NCBI RefSeq assembly: GCF_001983165.1
Contig: NZ_MNPU01000001.1
Location: 434,001 to 498,000, forward strand
Length of the DNA: 64,000 nucleotides
Direction of reading: 5' to 3'
Source of the DNA: Pseudomonas gessardii
GTDB taxonomy: Bacteria; Pseudomonadota; Gammaproteobacteria; Pseudomonadales; Pseudomonadaceae
Under the pieces are notes generated by a model. The model saw only the letters and a list, made by a program, of their open reading frames with translations, ran no database searches and was not told where the DNA came from. The position numbers were made by a program, and so were the translations under genes. Below, one piece after another: positions 30,391 through 40,253 of the stretch. Each line of letters starts with the position of its first letter. Position 1 is the stretch's first letter.

Positions 30391-30657
30391 ATGAACGCCC
30401 CGCTCCGTATCAACGAAGCTCTTTTGATCGCAGACCGTGCTTTCCAACCCTTTCACTGCGTGGCCTGGGCCCCACAAGACGGGACTGGCGAACTGAGCCT
30501 GACCGTGATTGACCGCACCGAAAAGCGCATCGGGCGCAAACAGATTCCTTGCAGCACTTATTCCGACCCAAAACAATTGGAAACCCTGCTGCTGCAAGCC
30601 CGCGCCGAACTCAATGGCGAAGGTTATCAACTTCAATCCTGGGCAATGCCCAAGTAA
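30391..30657 (+). CDS. Small conserved protein of unknown function (88 aa)
   Basis: This soluble 88-residue protein runs MNAPLRINEALLIADRAF, then PFHCVAWAPQDGTGELSL and IGRKQIPCSTYSDPKQLETLL. The alternating strands in the middle and a C-terminal helix (DPKQLETLLLQARAEL) suggest a small alpha/beta fold. It has no signal peptide or membrane segment. AGAGAGAA precedes the ATG. It ends with its own hairpin at 30722-30761. I do not recognise the family with certainty. Confidence 0.65.
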   Translation: MNAPLRINEALLIADRAFQPFHCVAWAPQDGTGELSLTVIDRTEKRIGRKQIPCSTYSDPKQLETLLLQARAELNGEGYQLQSWAMPK

Positions 30658-30721
30658 GTTAATGCAGCCACTGCGACATACCGTCGCTTCTTAATATTGG
30701 CTGCAACTTGTTAAGACGACT

Positions 30722-30761
30722 AAACCCGTGGCGCGTGAGTTCGATCCTCGCCACGGGTTTT
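30722..30761 (+). terminator. Perfect 12-bp hairpin with tRNA T-arm-like loop
   Basis: AAACCCGTGGCG pairs with CGCCACGGGTTT, followed by one more T. It can serve as the terminator of the 88-aa gene. Within it, GTGAG-TTCGATC-CTCGC is a well-formed tRNA T-arm, directly followed by CACGGGT, which pairs with ACCCGTG, like an acceptor stem. No D or anticodon arm is present, so it is not a working tRNA. Confidence 0.6.
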
Positions 30762-30874
30762 GCATGCCTGACACTTTGGTTTCGCTCTTCTTTATATAGC
30801 CGCCAGGCCATGTTCACTTGATCTTCCGGTGGGCATCGGGCACTTTGCGCGCTTCTCGCCCCCAGGAGCACCCC

Positions 30875-32377
30875 ATGTCCGGTTCAATGGCCCAGGCCTT
30901 CGCCCATAACTTCCTTGGGCACTCGCCCCGTTGGTACAAGGCCAGCATCCTCGCGTTCCTGATCCTCAACCCCCTGGTGCTCTGGGCTTTCGGCCCGGTC
31001 GCGGCCGGCTGGTTGCTGGTGGCGCAATTTATTTTCACCCTGGCCATGGCGCTGCACTGCTACCCACTGATGCCCGGCGGCCTGTTGATGGTCGAGGCGC
31101 TGTTGCTGCGCATGACCACGCCCCAGGCACTGTACGACGAGCTGCTGCATAACTTCCCGGTGATCCTGTTGCTGATGTTTATGGTGGCCGGCATCTACTT
31201 TATGAAGGACTTGCTGCTATTTCTGTTTTCACGCCTGCTGCTGGGCGTACGCTCCAAGGCGCTGCTGGGGTTGATGTTCTGCTTCTTGTCGGCTTTCCTG
31301 TCGGCCTTTCTCGATGCCTTGACCGTGACTGCGGTGATTATCAGCGCCGCCGTGGGCTTCTATTCGGTGTATCACCGGGTGGCTTCAGGCAATGATCCAC
31401 GCCAGGACAGCGCGTACAGCGACGACCATCACCTGCCCACCTTGCACCACGCCGACCTGGAGCAGTTCCGTGCCTTCCTGCGCAGCCTGTTGATGCACGG
31501 CGCCGTTGGCACTGCCCTGGGGGGCGTGTGTACCCTGGTGGGCGAACCGCAGAATTTGTTGATCGGCCACGAAATGGGCTGGAATTTCAGCCAGTTTTTC
31601 CAACAGATTGCCCCGGTCTCGCTGCCAGTGCTGGCGGCGGGCCTGGTTACCTGCGTGCTGCTGGAAAAGCTGCGCTGGTTTGGCTACGGCACCCTGCTGC
31701 CGGACAACGTGCGCCAGGTACTGGCCAACTACGCCCGTGAGGACAACGCCGAGCGTACCCCGCGCCAGCGGGCGGCGCTGCTTGTCCAAGGCCTGGCCGC
31801 ACTGATCCTGATCGCCGGCCTGGCCTTTCATATCGCCGAGGTGGGCTTGATCGGCCTGCTGGTGATCGTGCTGATCACCGCCTTCACCGGGATTACCGAA
31901 GAGCACCGCATCGGCAACGCCTTCAAGGACGCTCTGCCCTTTACCGCCTTGCTGGTGGTGTTTTTTGCGGTGGTCGCGGTGATTCATGACCAACAGCTGT
32001 TTACCCCGTTGATCCAATGGGTGCTGGCCCTGCCCGCCGAACAGCAACCGGGCATGCTGTTTATTGCCAACGGCCTGCTGTCAGCCATCAGCGATAACGT
32101 GTTCGTGGCAACGATCTATATCACCGAGGTCAAGCAGGCGTTTGTATCCGGCCATATGAGCCGCGAGCATTTCGAGACCCTGGCCATTGCGATCAACACC
32201 GGGACCAACCTGCCCAGCGTGGCGACGCCCAATGGCCAGGCGGCGTTCCTGTTTTTGCTGACATCGGCGATTGCGCCGCTGATCCGCCTGTCCTACGGGC
32301 GCATGGTGTGGATGGCGCTGCCGTACACCGTGGTGATGGGCGTACTGGGCTGGTACGCGGTCAGTTACTGGCTGTGA
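30875..32377 (+). CDS. nhaB: Na+/H+ antiporter NhaB
   Basis: NhaB exports Na+ in exchange for protons across the inner membrane. The 500-residue length equals the family norm. There are about 12 hydrophobic helices, with conserved [19 protein letters not shown] in pieces, [20 protein letters not shown] split by a turn, and the ion-site region [14 protein letters not shown] and [17 protein letters not shown]. The ATG at 30875 has AGGAG at a 6-nt gap; the frame is open to 30818. Its 3' end overlaps the convergent HAD gene by 13 bp. Confidence 0.95.
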   Translation: MSGSMAQAFAHNFLGHSPRWYKASILAFLILNPLVLWAFGPVAAGWLLVAQFIFTLAMALHCYPLMPGGLLMVEALLLRMTTPQALYDELLHNFPVILLLMFMVAGIYFMKDLLLFLFSRLLLGVRSKALLGLMFCFLSAFLSAFLDALTVTAVIISAAVGFYSVYHRVASGNDPRQDSAYSDDHHLPTLHHADLEQFRAFLRSLLMHGAVGTALGGVCTLVGEPQNLLIGHEMGWNFSQFFQQIAPVSLPVLAAGLVTCVLLEKLRWFGYGTLLPDNVRQVLANYAREDNAERTPRQRAALLVQGLAALILIAGLAFHIAEVGLIGLLVIVLITAFTGITEEHRIGNAFKDALPFTALLVVFFAVVAVIHDQQLFTPLIQWVLALPAEQQPGMLFIANGLLSAISDNVFVATIYITEVKQAFVSGHMSREHFETLAIAINTGTNLPSVATPNGQAAFLFLLTSAIAPLIRLSYGRMVWMALPYTVVMGVLGWYAVSYWL

Positions 32378-33189
32378 AGGATAAACCGCTCAATCGCTTG
32401 GGCTGCGCCGTCCTCGACATTGCTGGCGGTAACCACATCGGCCTGACGCTTGACCACCTCTTCGGCCTGGCCCATGGCAATCGATAACCCGGCCACCTGG
32501 AACATCGCCGGGTCATTGCCGCCATCGCCGATAGCCGCCGTCTGCTCCAGCGCCACCCCAAGGTGAGCGGCCAGGGTTTTCAGGGCATCGCCCTTGTTGG
32601 CCTGCATTGCCGTGATATCGAGATAGACCGGCTGCGACCGCGACACCTGGGCCAGGCCCGTGACCTTGGGCTGCAACTGTGCCTCCAGCTCAACCAGCAA
32701 CGCCGCATTGGTGCTGGCCGCGACGATCTTGTCGATCCGCCCCAGGACCGGCTCGAAACTCTCCACCACCACCGGTGCATATCCCAAGCCGTGCTGCTCC
32801 CGGGGCACCATGGGACCCGTGGGGTCTTGCAGCAGCCAGTCGCCATCGGCAAACACCCAGATTTCCACCTCTGGCTGATCGCTTAACAGCGCCAAGGCGA
32901 TCAACGCCGCCTCTGCGGGCAAATGGTGCGCAACCAGGATGCTGCCATCGGGGTTGACCAAGGTGCCGCCATTGAACCCTGCCGTGGGCACATCGACGCC
33001 CAGGGCTTCGATCTGCTGCAGCATGGCCCTGGGCGGCCGCCCGGTGGCCAGGCTGAAAAACACCCCGGCCTCGCGCAATGCCCGCACCGCATCAATAGTG
33101 CGCTGGCTCAAACTGTGATCGGGCAACAGCAAGGTGCCGTCCATATCACTCAATACAAAACGGATGGGTTGGATCGCGTCTTCACTCAT
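32365..33189 (-). CDS. HAD-superfamily (Cof/YidA-type) sugar-phosphate phosphatase
   Basis: This is a 274-residue class IIB HAD hydrolase. Motif I is LSDMDGTLL (residues 13-21, nucleophile Asp), motif II is SLATGRPP, the motif III Lys lies in QANKGDAL, and motif IV is [12 protein letters not shown]. Cof-type enzymes dephosphorylate sugar phosphates and similar small molecules; the exact substrate is unknown. Its start overlaps the zwf stop by ATGA, so it belongs to the gnd-zwf operon. This makes a pentose-phosphate or hexose-phosphate substrate a reasonable guess. Confidence 0.88.
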   Translation of the reverse strand: MSEDAIQPIRFVLSDMDGTLLLPDHSLSQRTIDAVRALREAGVFFSLATGRPPRAMLQQIEALGVDVPTAGFNGGTLVNPDGSILVAHHLPAEAALIALALLSDQPEVEIWVFADGDWLLQDPTGPMVPREQHGLGYAPVVVESFEPVLGRIDKIVAASTNAALLVELEAQLQPKVTGLAQVSRSQPVYLDITAMQANKGDALKTLAAHLGVALEQTAAIGDGGNDPAMFQVAGLSIAMGQAEEVVKRQADVVTASNVEDGAAQAIERFILHSQ

Positions 33190-34709
33190 CCGAGGCGATG
33201 CCAGGCGCGGCCATCGCGGGCCAGTAGCTCATCGGCCGCCGCCGGGCCGTCTTCGCCGGCCTTGTAGGCCTGGATCCCGTCGTCTGCCTGCCAGGCATCG
33301 AGAAACGGCTGCACCGCACGCCAGCCGTTTTCGATGTTGTCCGCGCGCTGGAACAGCGTCTGGTCACCGGTCAGGCAGTCGTAGATCAGGGTTTCGTAGC
33401 CGGTGGAAGGCTGCATCTCGAAGAAGTCCTTGTAGGCAAACCCCAGCTGGATGTTGGCCATGTCCAGGGTCGGCCCGGGCTTTTTCGCCAGCAGGTCGAA
33501 CCACATGCCCTCATTGGGCTGGATCTGGATCTTCAGGTACGTCGGCTTGACTTCATCGACCTCGGTGTCGCGGAACTGCGCATAGGGCGCCGGCTTGAAG
33601 CAGATGACGATTTCGGTGTCGCGCACGCTCATGCGCTTGCCGGTGCGCAGGTAGAACGGCACGCCGACCCAGCGCCAGTTATCGATCATCACCTTCAGTG
33701 CCACAAAGGTCTCGGTGCTGCTGTCCGGGGCCACATTGGCTTCTTCCCGGTAGCCCGGCAGCGCCTTGCCGCCGATCTCGCCGGCGGTGTACTGGCCACG
33801 CACCGAGTTGGCCCGCGCATCTTCCGGCGACCAGGGGCGCACGGCCCCGATCACCTTGGCCTTCTCGCCACGCACCGCGTCGGCGCCAAAGGCCGCCGGC
33901 GGCTCCATGGCAATCATCGCCAGCAACTGGAACAGGTGGTTGGGCACCATATCGCGCAGGGTGCCGGTGTTTTCAAAGAAACTGCCCCGGGTTTCCACAC
34001 CGACCGTTTCCGCAGCGGTGATCTGCACGTGGTCGATGTAGTGGTTGTTCCAGAACGCCTCGAACAACACGTTGGAGAAACGGCTGATCAGAATGTTCTG
34101 CACCGTTTCCTTGCCCAGGTAATGGTCGATCCGGTAGATCTGCTTCTCGCTCATGACCTTGAGCAGGCAGGCGTTCAGGGCCTCGGCCGTGGCCAGGTCG
34201 GAGCCAAATGGCTTTTCGATCACCACGCGGCGGAAAGCCTCGGGGCTTTCCTCCAGCAGGTTGGCCCGCCCCAGGCGCTGCACCACTTCACTGAAGAAGC
34301 GCGGCGCGGTAGCCAGGTAGAACACTGCGTTGCCCGTGCCGCTGTCGGCGATTTTGCGGGCGATGTCGGCATAAGTGCCGTCATCCAGAAAGTCGCCCTG
34401 CACGTAGCTGATGCCCTTGGCCAACTGGGCCCACAAGTGTGGGTCCAGTGCATGTTCGGCATTGCCCTTGACCTTGCTCGCCGCTTCGCTGCGGATGAAG
34501 TCTTCGAGTTTCTTGGCGAAGTCGGCATCGCTGATAGCGTTGTGATCCACCCCGACAATCCGCAGGCCCTCGCCCAGCAGGCCATCGCGACTGAGGTTGT
34601 ACAGCGCCGGCATCAGCAGGCGCTTGACCAGGTCGCCATGGGCGCCAAACAGGAACAAGGTAGTGGGTGGAGCGGGTTCGGCCTTGGGTTTCTTGCCGTT
34701 GACCGTCAT
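33186..34709 (-). CDS. zwf: Glucose-6-phosphate 1-dehydrogenase (isozyme paired with gnd)
   Basis: It oxidises glucose 6-phosphate to 6-phosphogluconolactone with NAD(P)+. At 507 residues it has the coenzyme loop [14 protein letters not shown] (19-32, His in place of the usual Ser/Thr), EKPFG (165-169) and the active site RIDHYLGKE (193-201). This is the isozyme found beside gnd in Pseudomonas (often named ZwfB) rather than the one in the edd-glk cluster. The GAHGDL form recurs in this isozyme and is not a defect. It overlaps gnd and the HAD gene by ATGA on either side. No HexR-type operator was seen upstream of gnd. Confidence 0.95.
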   Translation of the reverse strand: MTVNGKKPKAEPAPPTTLFLFGAHGDLVKRLLMPALYNLSRDGLLGEGLRIVGVDHNAISDADFAKKLEDFIRSEAASKVKGNAEHALDPHLWAQLAKGISYVQGDFLDDGTYADIARKIADSGTGNAVFYLATAPRFFSEVVQRLGRANLLEESPEAFRRVVIEKPFGSDLATAEALNACLLKVMSEKQIYRIDHYLGKETVQNILISRFSNVLFEAFWNNHYIDHVQITAAETVGVETRGSFFENTGTLRDMVPNHLFQLLAMIAMEPPAAFGADAVRGEKAKVIGAVRPWSPEDARANSVRGQYTAGEIGGKALPGYREEANVAPDSSTETFVALKVMIDNWRWVGVPFYLRTGKRMSVRDTEIVICFKPAPYAQFRDTEVDEVKPTYLKIQIQPNEGMWFDLLAKKPGPTLDMANIQLGFAYKDFFEMQPSTGYETLIYDCLTGDQTLFQRADNIENGWRAVQPFLDAWQADDGIQAYKAGEDGPAAADELLARDGRAWHRLG

Positions 34710-35686
34710 TTTTTGGAAGTCTCCACATGGCCGCCGAAGCCAAAGCGCATGGCCGACAGCAGTTTGTCACCGTAAGTGCTTTGCTGGCGCGAGCGGAAGC
34801 GGGCGAACAACGAGTTGGACAGCACCGGCACCGGCACCGATTGCTCCATGGCCGCTTCGATGGTCCAGCGCCCTTCGCCGCTGTCAGCCACGGAGCCTGA
34901 GTAACCGTCGAGCTTGGGGTCGGTCGCCAGAGCATCGGCGGTGAGGTCCAGCAGCCAGGAAGAGACGACGCTGCCGCGACGCCAAACTTCGGCGATATCC
35001 GCCACGTTCAGGTCGAAGCGCTGTTCTGGCGGCAGGTTTTCCGAATTCTTGGTCTTGAGGATGTCAAAGCCTTCGGCAAAGGCCTGCATCATGCCGTATT
35101 CGATGCCGTTGTGGATCATCTTCACAAAATGCCCGGAACCAGCCGGGCCCGCGTGGATGTAGCCACGCTCGGCACGGTCGTCGGTGGCGGTGCGGTCCTT
35201 GGTGCGCGGGATATCGCCCAGGCCCGGGGCCAGGGTGGCGAAGATCGGGTCCAGGTGCCTGACGGTCTCGGCGTCGCCGCCAATCATCATGCAGTAACCG
35301 CGTTCCAGGCCCCACACGCCACCGGAGGTGCCGACATCGATGTAGTGCAGGCCTTTTTCCGCCAGGGCCTTGCCGCGACGCACGTCATCCTTATAGAAGG
35401 TGTTGCCGCCGTCGATGATCACATCGCCGGGTTCCATCAGTTCGCTCAGGTCGTTGATCGTGGTTTCGGTGGGCTCGCCCGCCGGCAACATGACCCAGAC
35501 GGCCCGTGGTTTTTGCAGGCCGGCGACCAGGGCGGCCAGATCGGTAACACCGGTCGCGCCCTCGTCGCTCAAGCCTTTGACGAATGCTTCATTGCGGTCG
35601 TAGACCACGGTGGTATGCCCATTGAGCATCAAGCGGCGCGCAATATTCCCGCCCATGCGGCCTAGTCCGATAATCCCCAGTTGCAT
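34706..35686 (-). CDS. gnd: 6-phosphogluconate dehydrogenase, decarboxylating (short YqeC/GndA type)
   Basis: It converts 6-phosphogluconate to ribulose 5-phosphate and CO2. At 326 residues it is the short form (the long form has about 470). The Rossmann motif is [11 protein letters not shown] at the N terminus; the catalytic Lys/His region is [19 protein letters not shown], with [10 protein letters not shown] in the substrate loop. The ATG at 35686 begins right at the Rossmann motif and has GGGAG about 10 nt upstream; the frame is open to 35749. It is the first gene of gnd-zwf-HAD. Confidence 0.93.
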   Translation of the reverse strand: MQLGIIGLGRMGGNIARRLMLNGHTTVVYDRNEAFVKGLSDEGATGVTDLAALVAGLQKPRAVWVMLPAGEPTETTINDLSELMEPGDVIIDGGNTFYKDDVRRGKALAEKGLHYIDVGTSGGVWGLERGYCMMIGGDAETVRHLDPIFATLAPGLGDIPRTKDRTATDDRAERGYIHAGPAGSGHFVKMIHNGIEYGMMQAFAEGFDILKTKNSENLPPEQRFDLNVADIAEVWRRGSVVSSWLLDLTADALATDPKLDGYSGSVADSGEGRWTIEAAMEQSVPVPVLSNSLFARFRSRQQSTYGDKLLSAMRFGFGGHVETSKK

Positions 35687-35950
35687 GTATTGATGCTCCC
35701 AACTACAAAATAAAAAATGTGTGACACAGTTTATAGCGCAATGACCCATTAGTCCGGCGCCAATCGCACAAGTTTCATCACAAAAATGGCCATCGTTTCA
35801 CCATTACTGGCTGAAAAGTCACAGCGACCTTGAAAAATAAAAAAGTTCCCTTGCACAGAAAAAGAAATCAGAATTGCCCCTGACTCCTGCCGAGGGCCTC
35901 GATTCAAGCGCTCTGGTACCGCGATACACCGGCTATTTGCGAGGTAAGCA

Positions 35951-36115
35951 ATGCGCACTGCACAGATGACACGCCCGCCACAGACCCTTTACGTCACCGT
36001 CCGCCGCGACGAGCTGCGCCAGTTGAAAGACGAGCGTGAGCAGTTGCAGCAGGAAGTCATCCGCCTGCGCGCGCAATTGCAGGCCCAGCTCACGAATCAA
36101 GCCATCACCTGCTAA
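35951..36115 (+). CDS. Small coiled-coil protein (54 aa), unknown function
   Basis: The ATG at 35951 follows GAGG at an 8-nt gap, and the frame runs 54 codons to a TAA. It reads MRTAQMTRPPQTLYVTV, then a charged heptad-like helix RRDELRQLKDEREQLQQEV and IRLRAQLQAQL, ending in Cys. The codon use and RBS suggest a real gene. It lies alone between divergent gnd and the phosphoethanolamine transferase gene. It may be a small DNA-binding or dimerisation helper; no family is recognised. Confidence 0.6.
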   Translation: MRTAQMTRPPQTLYVTVRRDELRQLKDEREQLQQEVIRLRAQLQAQLTNQAITC

Positions 36116-36229
36116 GCCCCTGGTCCAACTCACAAACTTTTCACCAGCCCTTCCCGATAATCCCCCGCCAGAACGCCGCCTCACGCATGGGCGTTGGTGA
36201 CCGGGACAATTATTGGGTTGGAGCGCTGC

Positions 36230-37975
36230 ATGGCGATGTTCAAACGCAGCACGAAGTCTGCAAAAGGGTTTGATTGGGCCGGCCTTGGCTGGATGTTCCT
36301 GTTTTTCTGGTATTTCTCCGGCATTACTCAACTGCTGATCCAACTGACCGGCACCTCCGGCTTCAGTGGGTTCCGCCAGGCGTTCTTCATGAGCGCGCTG
36401 TGGTTGGCGCCGATGCTCCTGTTCCCGCGCCGCGCCCGGCTGCTCGCCGCGTTGATCGGTGTGGTGCTGTGGGCCTGTTCCATGGCCAGCCTGGGCTATT
36501 TCTTTATCTACCAGCAGGAGTTTTCCCAGAGCGTCATCTTCATCATGTTCGAGTCGAACATCTCTGAAGCCGGCGAATACGCCACCCAATACTTTGCCTG
36601 GTGGATCGTGCTGGCCTTCATTGCCCACACCGCCCTGGCCATTTTCCTCTGGACCCGCGTGCGCCCGGTCTATCTGCCCAAGGCCCGGGCGATGGTCGCG
36701 GCGACGGTCATTGTGCTGGCGATTGTCGGCTACCCGCTGGTCAAGCAGATCGCCACCAACGACACCCTGGAGCGGGCCATCGATGGGTTTGAAACCCGTG
36801 TCGAACCTGCCGTGCCGTGGCAGATGATCGTCGCCTATCGCCGCTACACCCAACAGTTGAACAATATGCAGGGCATGCTCGACAACGTCAGCAAGATCCC
36901 GCCCCTGAGCAACTTCAAGGACAGCATGGCCGGCCAGCCGTCGACCCTGGTGCTGGTGATCGGCGAGTCTACCAACCGCCAGCGCATGAGCCTCTACGGC
37001 TACCCGCGCAAGACCACCCCGGAGCTGGACAAGCTGCGTGACCAACTGGACGTGTTCGACAACGTCATCACCCCGCGCCCCTACACCATCGAGGCGCTGC
37101 AACAGGTGCTGACCTTTGCCGACGAAGAGCACCCGGACCTGTATCTCAAGACCCCGTCCATCGTCAGCATGATGAAACAGGCCGGCTACAAGACCTTCTG
37201 GATCACCAACCAGCAGACCATGACCAAGCGCAACACCATGCTCACCACGTTCTCCGAACAGGCCGACGAGCAGGTGTACCTCAACAACAACCGCAACCAG
37301 AACGCCCGCCAGTACGATGGCGACGTGCTGGAGCCGTTCACCAAGGCCCTCGCCGACAAGGCCGAGCGCAAGCTGATCGTGGTGCACCTGCTGGGTACCC
37401 ACATGAGCTATCAGTACCGTTATCCACCAAGCTTCGACACCTTTACCGACCGCCAGGGTGTCCCGGACGGCGTGAACGACGACCAGTTGCCCACCTACAA
37501 CAGCTATGACAATGCGGTGCTGTACAACGACTTCGTGGTGTCGAGCCTGATCAAGGACTACGCCAAGACCGACCCCAACGGTTTCCTGCTGTACCTCTCC
37601 GACCACGGCGAGGATGTGTTCGACTCGGCCGGCCACGGCACCCTGGGTCGTAACGAGGGCAAGCCGACGGCGCCGATGTACACCATCCCCTTCATGACCT
37701 GGGCCTCGCCGAAGTGGCGCGCCACCCACGACTGGAATATGCAGGGCGATGTGCAACGGCCTTACAGCAGCTCGCAGTTGATTCACACCTGGGCTGACCT
37801 CGCCGGCTTGAGCTTCGACGAGCTGGACCGCAGCCGCAGCCTGGTCAGCGACAGCTTCAAGCCACGGCCGCTGCTGATTGGCGATCCCTACCAGCGTCCA
37901 CAAAAGGCCCTGATCGACTTCAGCCTGATCAAGCCCAAGGCCAGCACTGTGCCGGCCAACGTCGTCGTGCAGTAG
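36230..37975 (+). CDS. Phosphoethanolamine transferase (CptA/EptA-type sulfatase-fold enzyme)
   Basis: This inner-membrane enzyme transfers phosphoethanolamine from phosphatidylethanolamine to lipopolysaccharide. At 581 residues it has five hydrophobic helices in the first 190 residues, then a periplasmic alkaline-phosphatase-like domain. It has the nucleophile Thr in LVIGESTNRQRMSLYGYPR (about residue 246) and the metal-binding SDHGEDVFDSAGHG (about 457-470). The ATG at 36230 is preceded by GGAG at 6 nt; GTG 36194 is less likely. Whether the target is the lipid A or the core (CptA) cannot be settled here; CptA-like features are slightly favoured. Confidence 0.88.
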   Translation: MAMFKRSTKSAKGFDWAGLGWMFLFFWYFSGITQLLIQLTGTSGFSGFRQAFFMSALWLAPMLLFPRRARLLAALIGVVLWACSMASLGYFFIYQQEFSQSVIFIMFESNISEAGEYATQYFAWWIVLAFIAHTALAIFLWTRVRPVYLPKARAMVAATVIVLAIVGYPLVKQIATNDTLERAIDGFETRVEPAVPWQMIVAYRRYTQQLNNMQGMLDNVSKIPPLSNFKDSMAGQPSTLVLVIGESTNRQRMSLYGYPRKTTPELDKLRDQLDVFDNVITPRPYTIEALQQVLTFADEEHPDLYLKTPSIVSMMKQAGYKTFWITNQQTMTKRNTMLTTFSEQADEQVYLNNNRNQNARQYDGDVLEPFTKALADKAERKLIVVHLLGTHMSYQYRYPPSFDTFTDRQGVPDGVNDDQLPTYNSYDNAVLYNDFVVSSLIKDYAKTDPNGFLLYLSDHGEDVFDSAGHGTLGRNEGKPTAPMYTIPFMTWASPKWRATHDWNMQGDVQRPYSSSQLIHTWADLAGLSFDELDRSRSLVSDSFKPRPLLIGDPYQRPQKALIDFSLIKPKASTVPANVVVQ

Positions 37976-38148
37976 TGTTTGAAGGCTCGGATTTCAGGCG
38001 TGCAACGCGCTGGAATCCGAGCTCAATAGCCGCTTCAACCCTGCAAGCACCCCGTTAACGCCCATTTAATAAGCTTCCTACAGACTCTTCCCTTAAATCT
38101 GATCAGAGATGGTGCAGATACCGATCACTTTTAATGGGAATCTATGCA

Positions 38149-38370
38149 ATGAAACTTTCAACCTTGATGCTTGCCGGCCTGATGAGCCTGACTTCCGTGG
38201 CCGCCTTCGCCGAAGGTGGCTCGGATCGCGTGAAGGAGTATTTCAACGACTTCAGTTTCAGCCAGAAGCAAATCCACGACGATGCCGAACACACGGCGTC
38301 GGTCGATACCAAGGATGCCAAATCCGGTTCTGTCGAACAGGCGCAGGACACTGAACAACCCAAGAGCTGA
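38149..38370 (+). CDS. Small exported protein (73 aa), unknown function
   Basis: It has a signal peptide, MKLSTLMLAGLMSLTSVAAFA (residues 1-21), then a short hydrophilic mature part (EGGSDRVKEYFNDFSFSQK ... SVEQAQDTEQPKS) that is highly charged and probably disordered or helical. The ATG at 38149 is preferred since the signal starts there; the frame is open to 38134. It follows the phosphoethanolamine transferase gene by 173 bp, after an imperfect hairpin (37986-38021). The role is unknown. Confidence 0.7.
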   Translation: MKLSTLMLAGLMSLTSVAAFAEGGSDRVKEYFNDFSFSQKQIHDDAEHTASVDTKDAKSGSVEQAQDTEQPKS

Positions 38371-38377
38371 TGCCCTA

Positions 38378-38494
38378 CTGATCGTTCCCACGCTCCGCGT
38401 GGGAATGGCTCCTGGGACGCTCCGCGTCCCGCTCTCAAGGGCAAACGCAGAGCGTCCAGGGCAGCATTCCCACACGGAGCGTGGGAACGATCAG
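38378..38494. repeat. Long inverted repeat built on GTTCCCACGCTCCGCGTGGGAA
   Basis: CTGATCGTTCCCACGCTCCG opens the element and its near-exact inverse closes it at 38494, with internal GGGACGCTCCGCGTCCC-type dyads. A diverged copy lies at 49667-49774. It is a dispersed extragenic palindromic element different from the REP doublets, lying between two convergent genes. Confidence 0.75.
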
Positions 38495-38504
38495 GCAGAC
38501 GTAA

Positions 38505-38996
38505 TTAGAGGGCTTTGCTCCAGAACAACATGCGGCCATGGGCCGGGTCGAAGATCGAGTCATCAAACCCGAACTTGCGATACGACGCCTGTGCCACTGG
38601 ATTACCTTCCAGCACTTCCAGGGTGATCTTGCAGCAACCCCGCTGGCGGGCGATTTCCTCGACCTTCTGCAGCATTTTCTGGCTCAGGCCCAGACCGCGG
38701 AACGGCTCCTTGACCACCACATCATGCACATTGACCAGCGGCCGGCAGGCGAAGGTCGAAAACCCCTCGAAACAGTTCACCAGCCCGGCCGGCTCCCCGC
38801 CGACAAAGGCCAGCACACTGAAGGCATGGGCGCGCTTGGCCAGCTCTGCCGGCAATTGTTGCAGCAGGTCGGCGGACAAGCCGTGGCCGCCGCCCATGGG
38901 GTCTTGTGCATAGTGATTGAGCAACAGGCCAATGGCCTCGGCATGTACAGGGTTGCTGTAGCTGGCTTGCAGCACCAATATTTCTGCGGCTTCCAT
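38505..38996 (-). CDS. GNAT-family N-acetyltransferase
   Basis: This 163-residue single GNAT domain has motif A VHDVVVKEPFRGLGLSQKML (acetyl-CoA pyrophosphate loop RGLGLS) and motif B LEVLEGNPVAQASYRKFGF; residues 5-35 form the substrate helix pair. GAGGAAGGAA lies just before the ATG. The substrate is unknown. It lies 147 bp after zapE and may be its own unit. Confidence 0.88.
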   Translation of the reverse strand: MEAAEILVLQASYSNPVHAEAIGLLLNHYAQDPMGGGHGLSADLLQQLPAELAKRAHAFSVLAFVGGEPAGLVNCFEGFSTFACRPLVNVHDVVVKEPFRGLGLSQKMLQKVEEIARQRGCCKITLEVLEGNPVAQASYRKFGFDDSIFDPAHGRMLFWSKAL

Positions 38997-39143
38997 TTCC
39001 TTCCTCGATAACGGCCCGGCAGGGATGAGCTCCCCGCAAAAGCTCGATTGTAAGCGCGGTGTAGGCGTTAGATGAAGGAGATTAGCTACAAGTTGGCGCG
39101 GGAAAAGGTCAACAGGCCGCCGGTTGCGCCCATGACCCGCCAG

Positions 39144-40253
39144 TCATCGTTGGTCAAAACGTTGCAACTGCATCTCCTGCAGACGACTGAAGGTGCGGCG
39201 GAACGCAAACGCCAGGTAACCCTCGGTGTAGAGCGCGGCCAGAGGCACCTTGGCTTCGATGGATAATGGCACCTTACGGTCGTAACACTCATCGACCAGG
39301 GCGATAAAGCGCCGCACACTGTCATCGTGCACGGACAACGCCGGCAACTCACGGTCGCCCGCCTCCACGCGCCGAGCACCATCCTCGGTGCCGCGGGCAA
39401 TCCGTCCGGGACGTGTCGAAGCACTCAAGCCGGGCACTTCGCCGAGTAAAATGGCGCGATAGCGATCACATAGCTGCATGAAATCCATGGCCGCCAGCGG
39501 TTGCTCGCACAGGTCGGCGTAGCGGCACCACAGGATGGTTTCGCTGGACTGCACTGTGACAATCGCCCGCGAGCCGACGATCACCGGTTCACTGCTGCGG
39601 GCCTGGCCCTGGCTCAACTCCTCAAAGACTCTGGCCAGCGCCTCGGGCTGGTCCACCCAATAGCGCTGCACGGCGGTGCCCGGGTGCAAACGGTGATCCT
39701 CCTGGCCGTCGACCGCCACCACCTGCATATGCGCCTGGATCGCCGCGATGGCCGGCATAAAGCGCTCGCGGTTGAAACCATCGGCGTACAACTGCCCTGG
39801 CGGCTGGTTGGACGTGCAGACCATCACCACCCCTTCGTCGAACATCACCTGGAACAGGCGCCCGAGGATGATCGCATCGCCAATATCATTGACGAACAGT
39901 TCGTCGAAACACAGCACCCGCACCTCCCTGGCCAATTCACGGGCCAGGGCTCGCAACGGGTCGGGAGTGCCGGTCAGCTGGAACGAGCGCTGGTGGACCC
40001 AGCCCATGAAGTGATGAAAGTGCTGGCGTCGCGCAGGTACCCGCAGGCTCTGGTAGAACTGGTCCATCAGCCAGGTCTTGCCACGGCCCACCGGCCCCCA
40101 GAGATAAACCCCGGTGACCGGCGCGCTGGCAGCTCGATGCAACGCCTCATGGCACACCTGCAAAGCGTTTACCGCCTGGCGTTGCGCAGCGTCGGCCACA
40201 AAACCATTGGCCAGGGCCTGTTGGTAGGCGACCAGTGGTGAGTCCGTCGTCAT
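39144..40253 (-). CDS. zapE: Cell division ATPase ZapE (AFG1/LACE1-like)
   Basis: ZapE is an AAA-type ATPase that acts on Z-ring stability during division. At 369 residues it has Walker A WGPVGRGKTWLMD (about 52-64), Walker B VLCFDELFVND (about 113-123), a sensor-like TSNQPP and a C-terminal RR/TFSRL region. It overlaps pepN by ATGA and ends the nadK-pepN-zapE string. No membrane segment is seen. Confidence 0.9.
   Translation of the reverse strand: MTTDSPLVAYQQALANGFVADAAQRQAVNALQVCHEALHRAASAPVTGVYLWGPVGRGKTWLMDQFYQSLRVPARRQHFHHFMGWVHQRSFQLTGTPDPLRALARELAREVRVLCFDELFVNDIGDAIILGRLFQVMFDEGVVMVCTSNQPPGQLYADGFNRERFMPAIAAIQAHMQVVAVDGQEDHRLHPGTAVQRYWVDQPEALARVFEELSQGQARSSEPVIVGSRAIVTVQSSETILWCRYADLCEQPLAAMDFMQLCDRYRAILLGEVPGLSASTRPGRIARGTEDGARRVEAGDRELPALSVHDDSVRRFIALVDECYDRKVPLSIEAKVPLAALYTEGYLAFAFRRTFSRLQEMQLQRFDQR

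Noticed and set aside
30722..30761. Complete tRNA gene
   Set aside because: Only a T-arm and acceptor-like stem are present; D and anticodon arms are absent.
33186..34709. GAHGDL in place of GASGDL in Zwf as a sign of an inactive enzyme
   Set aside because: The His form recurs in the gnd-linked Pseudomonas isozyme from memory, and RIDHYLGKE and EKPFG are intact.
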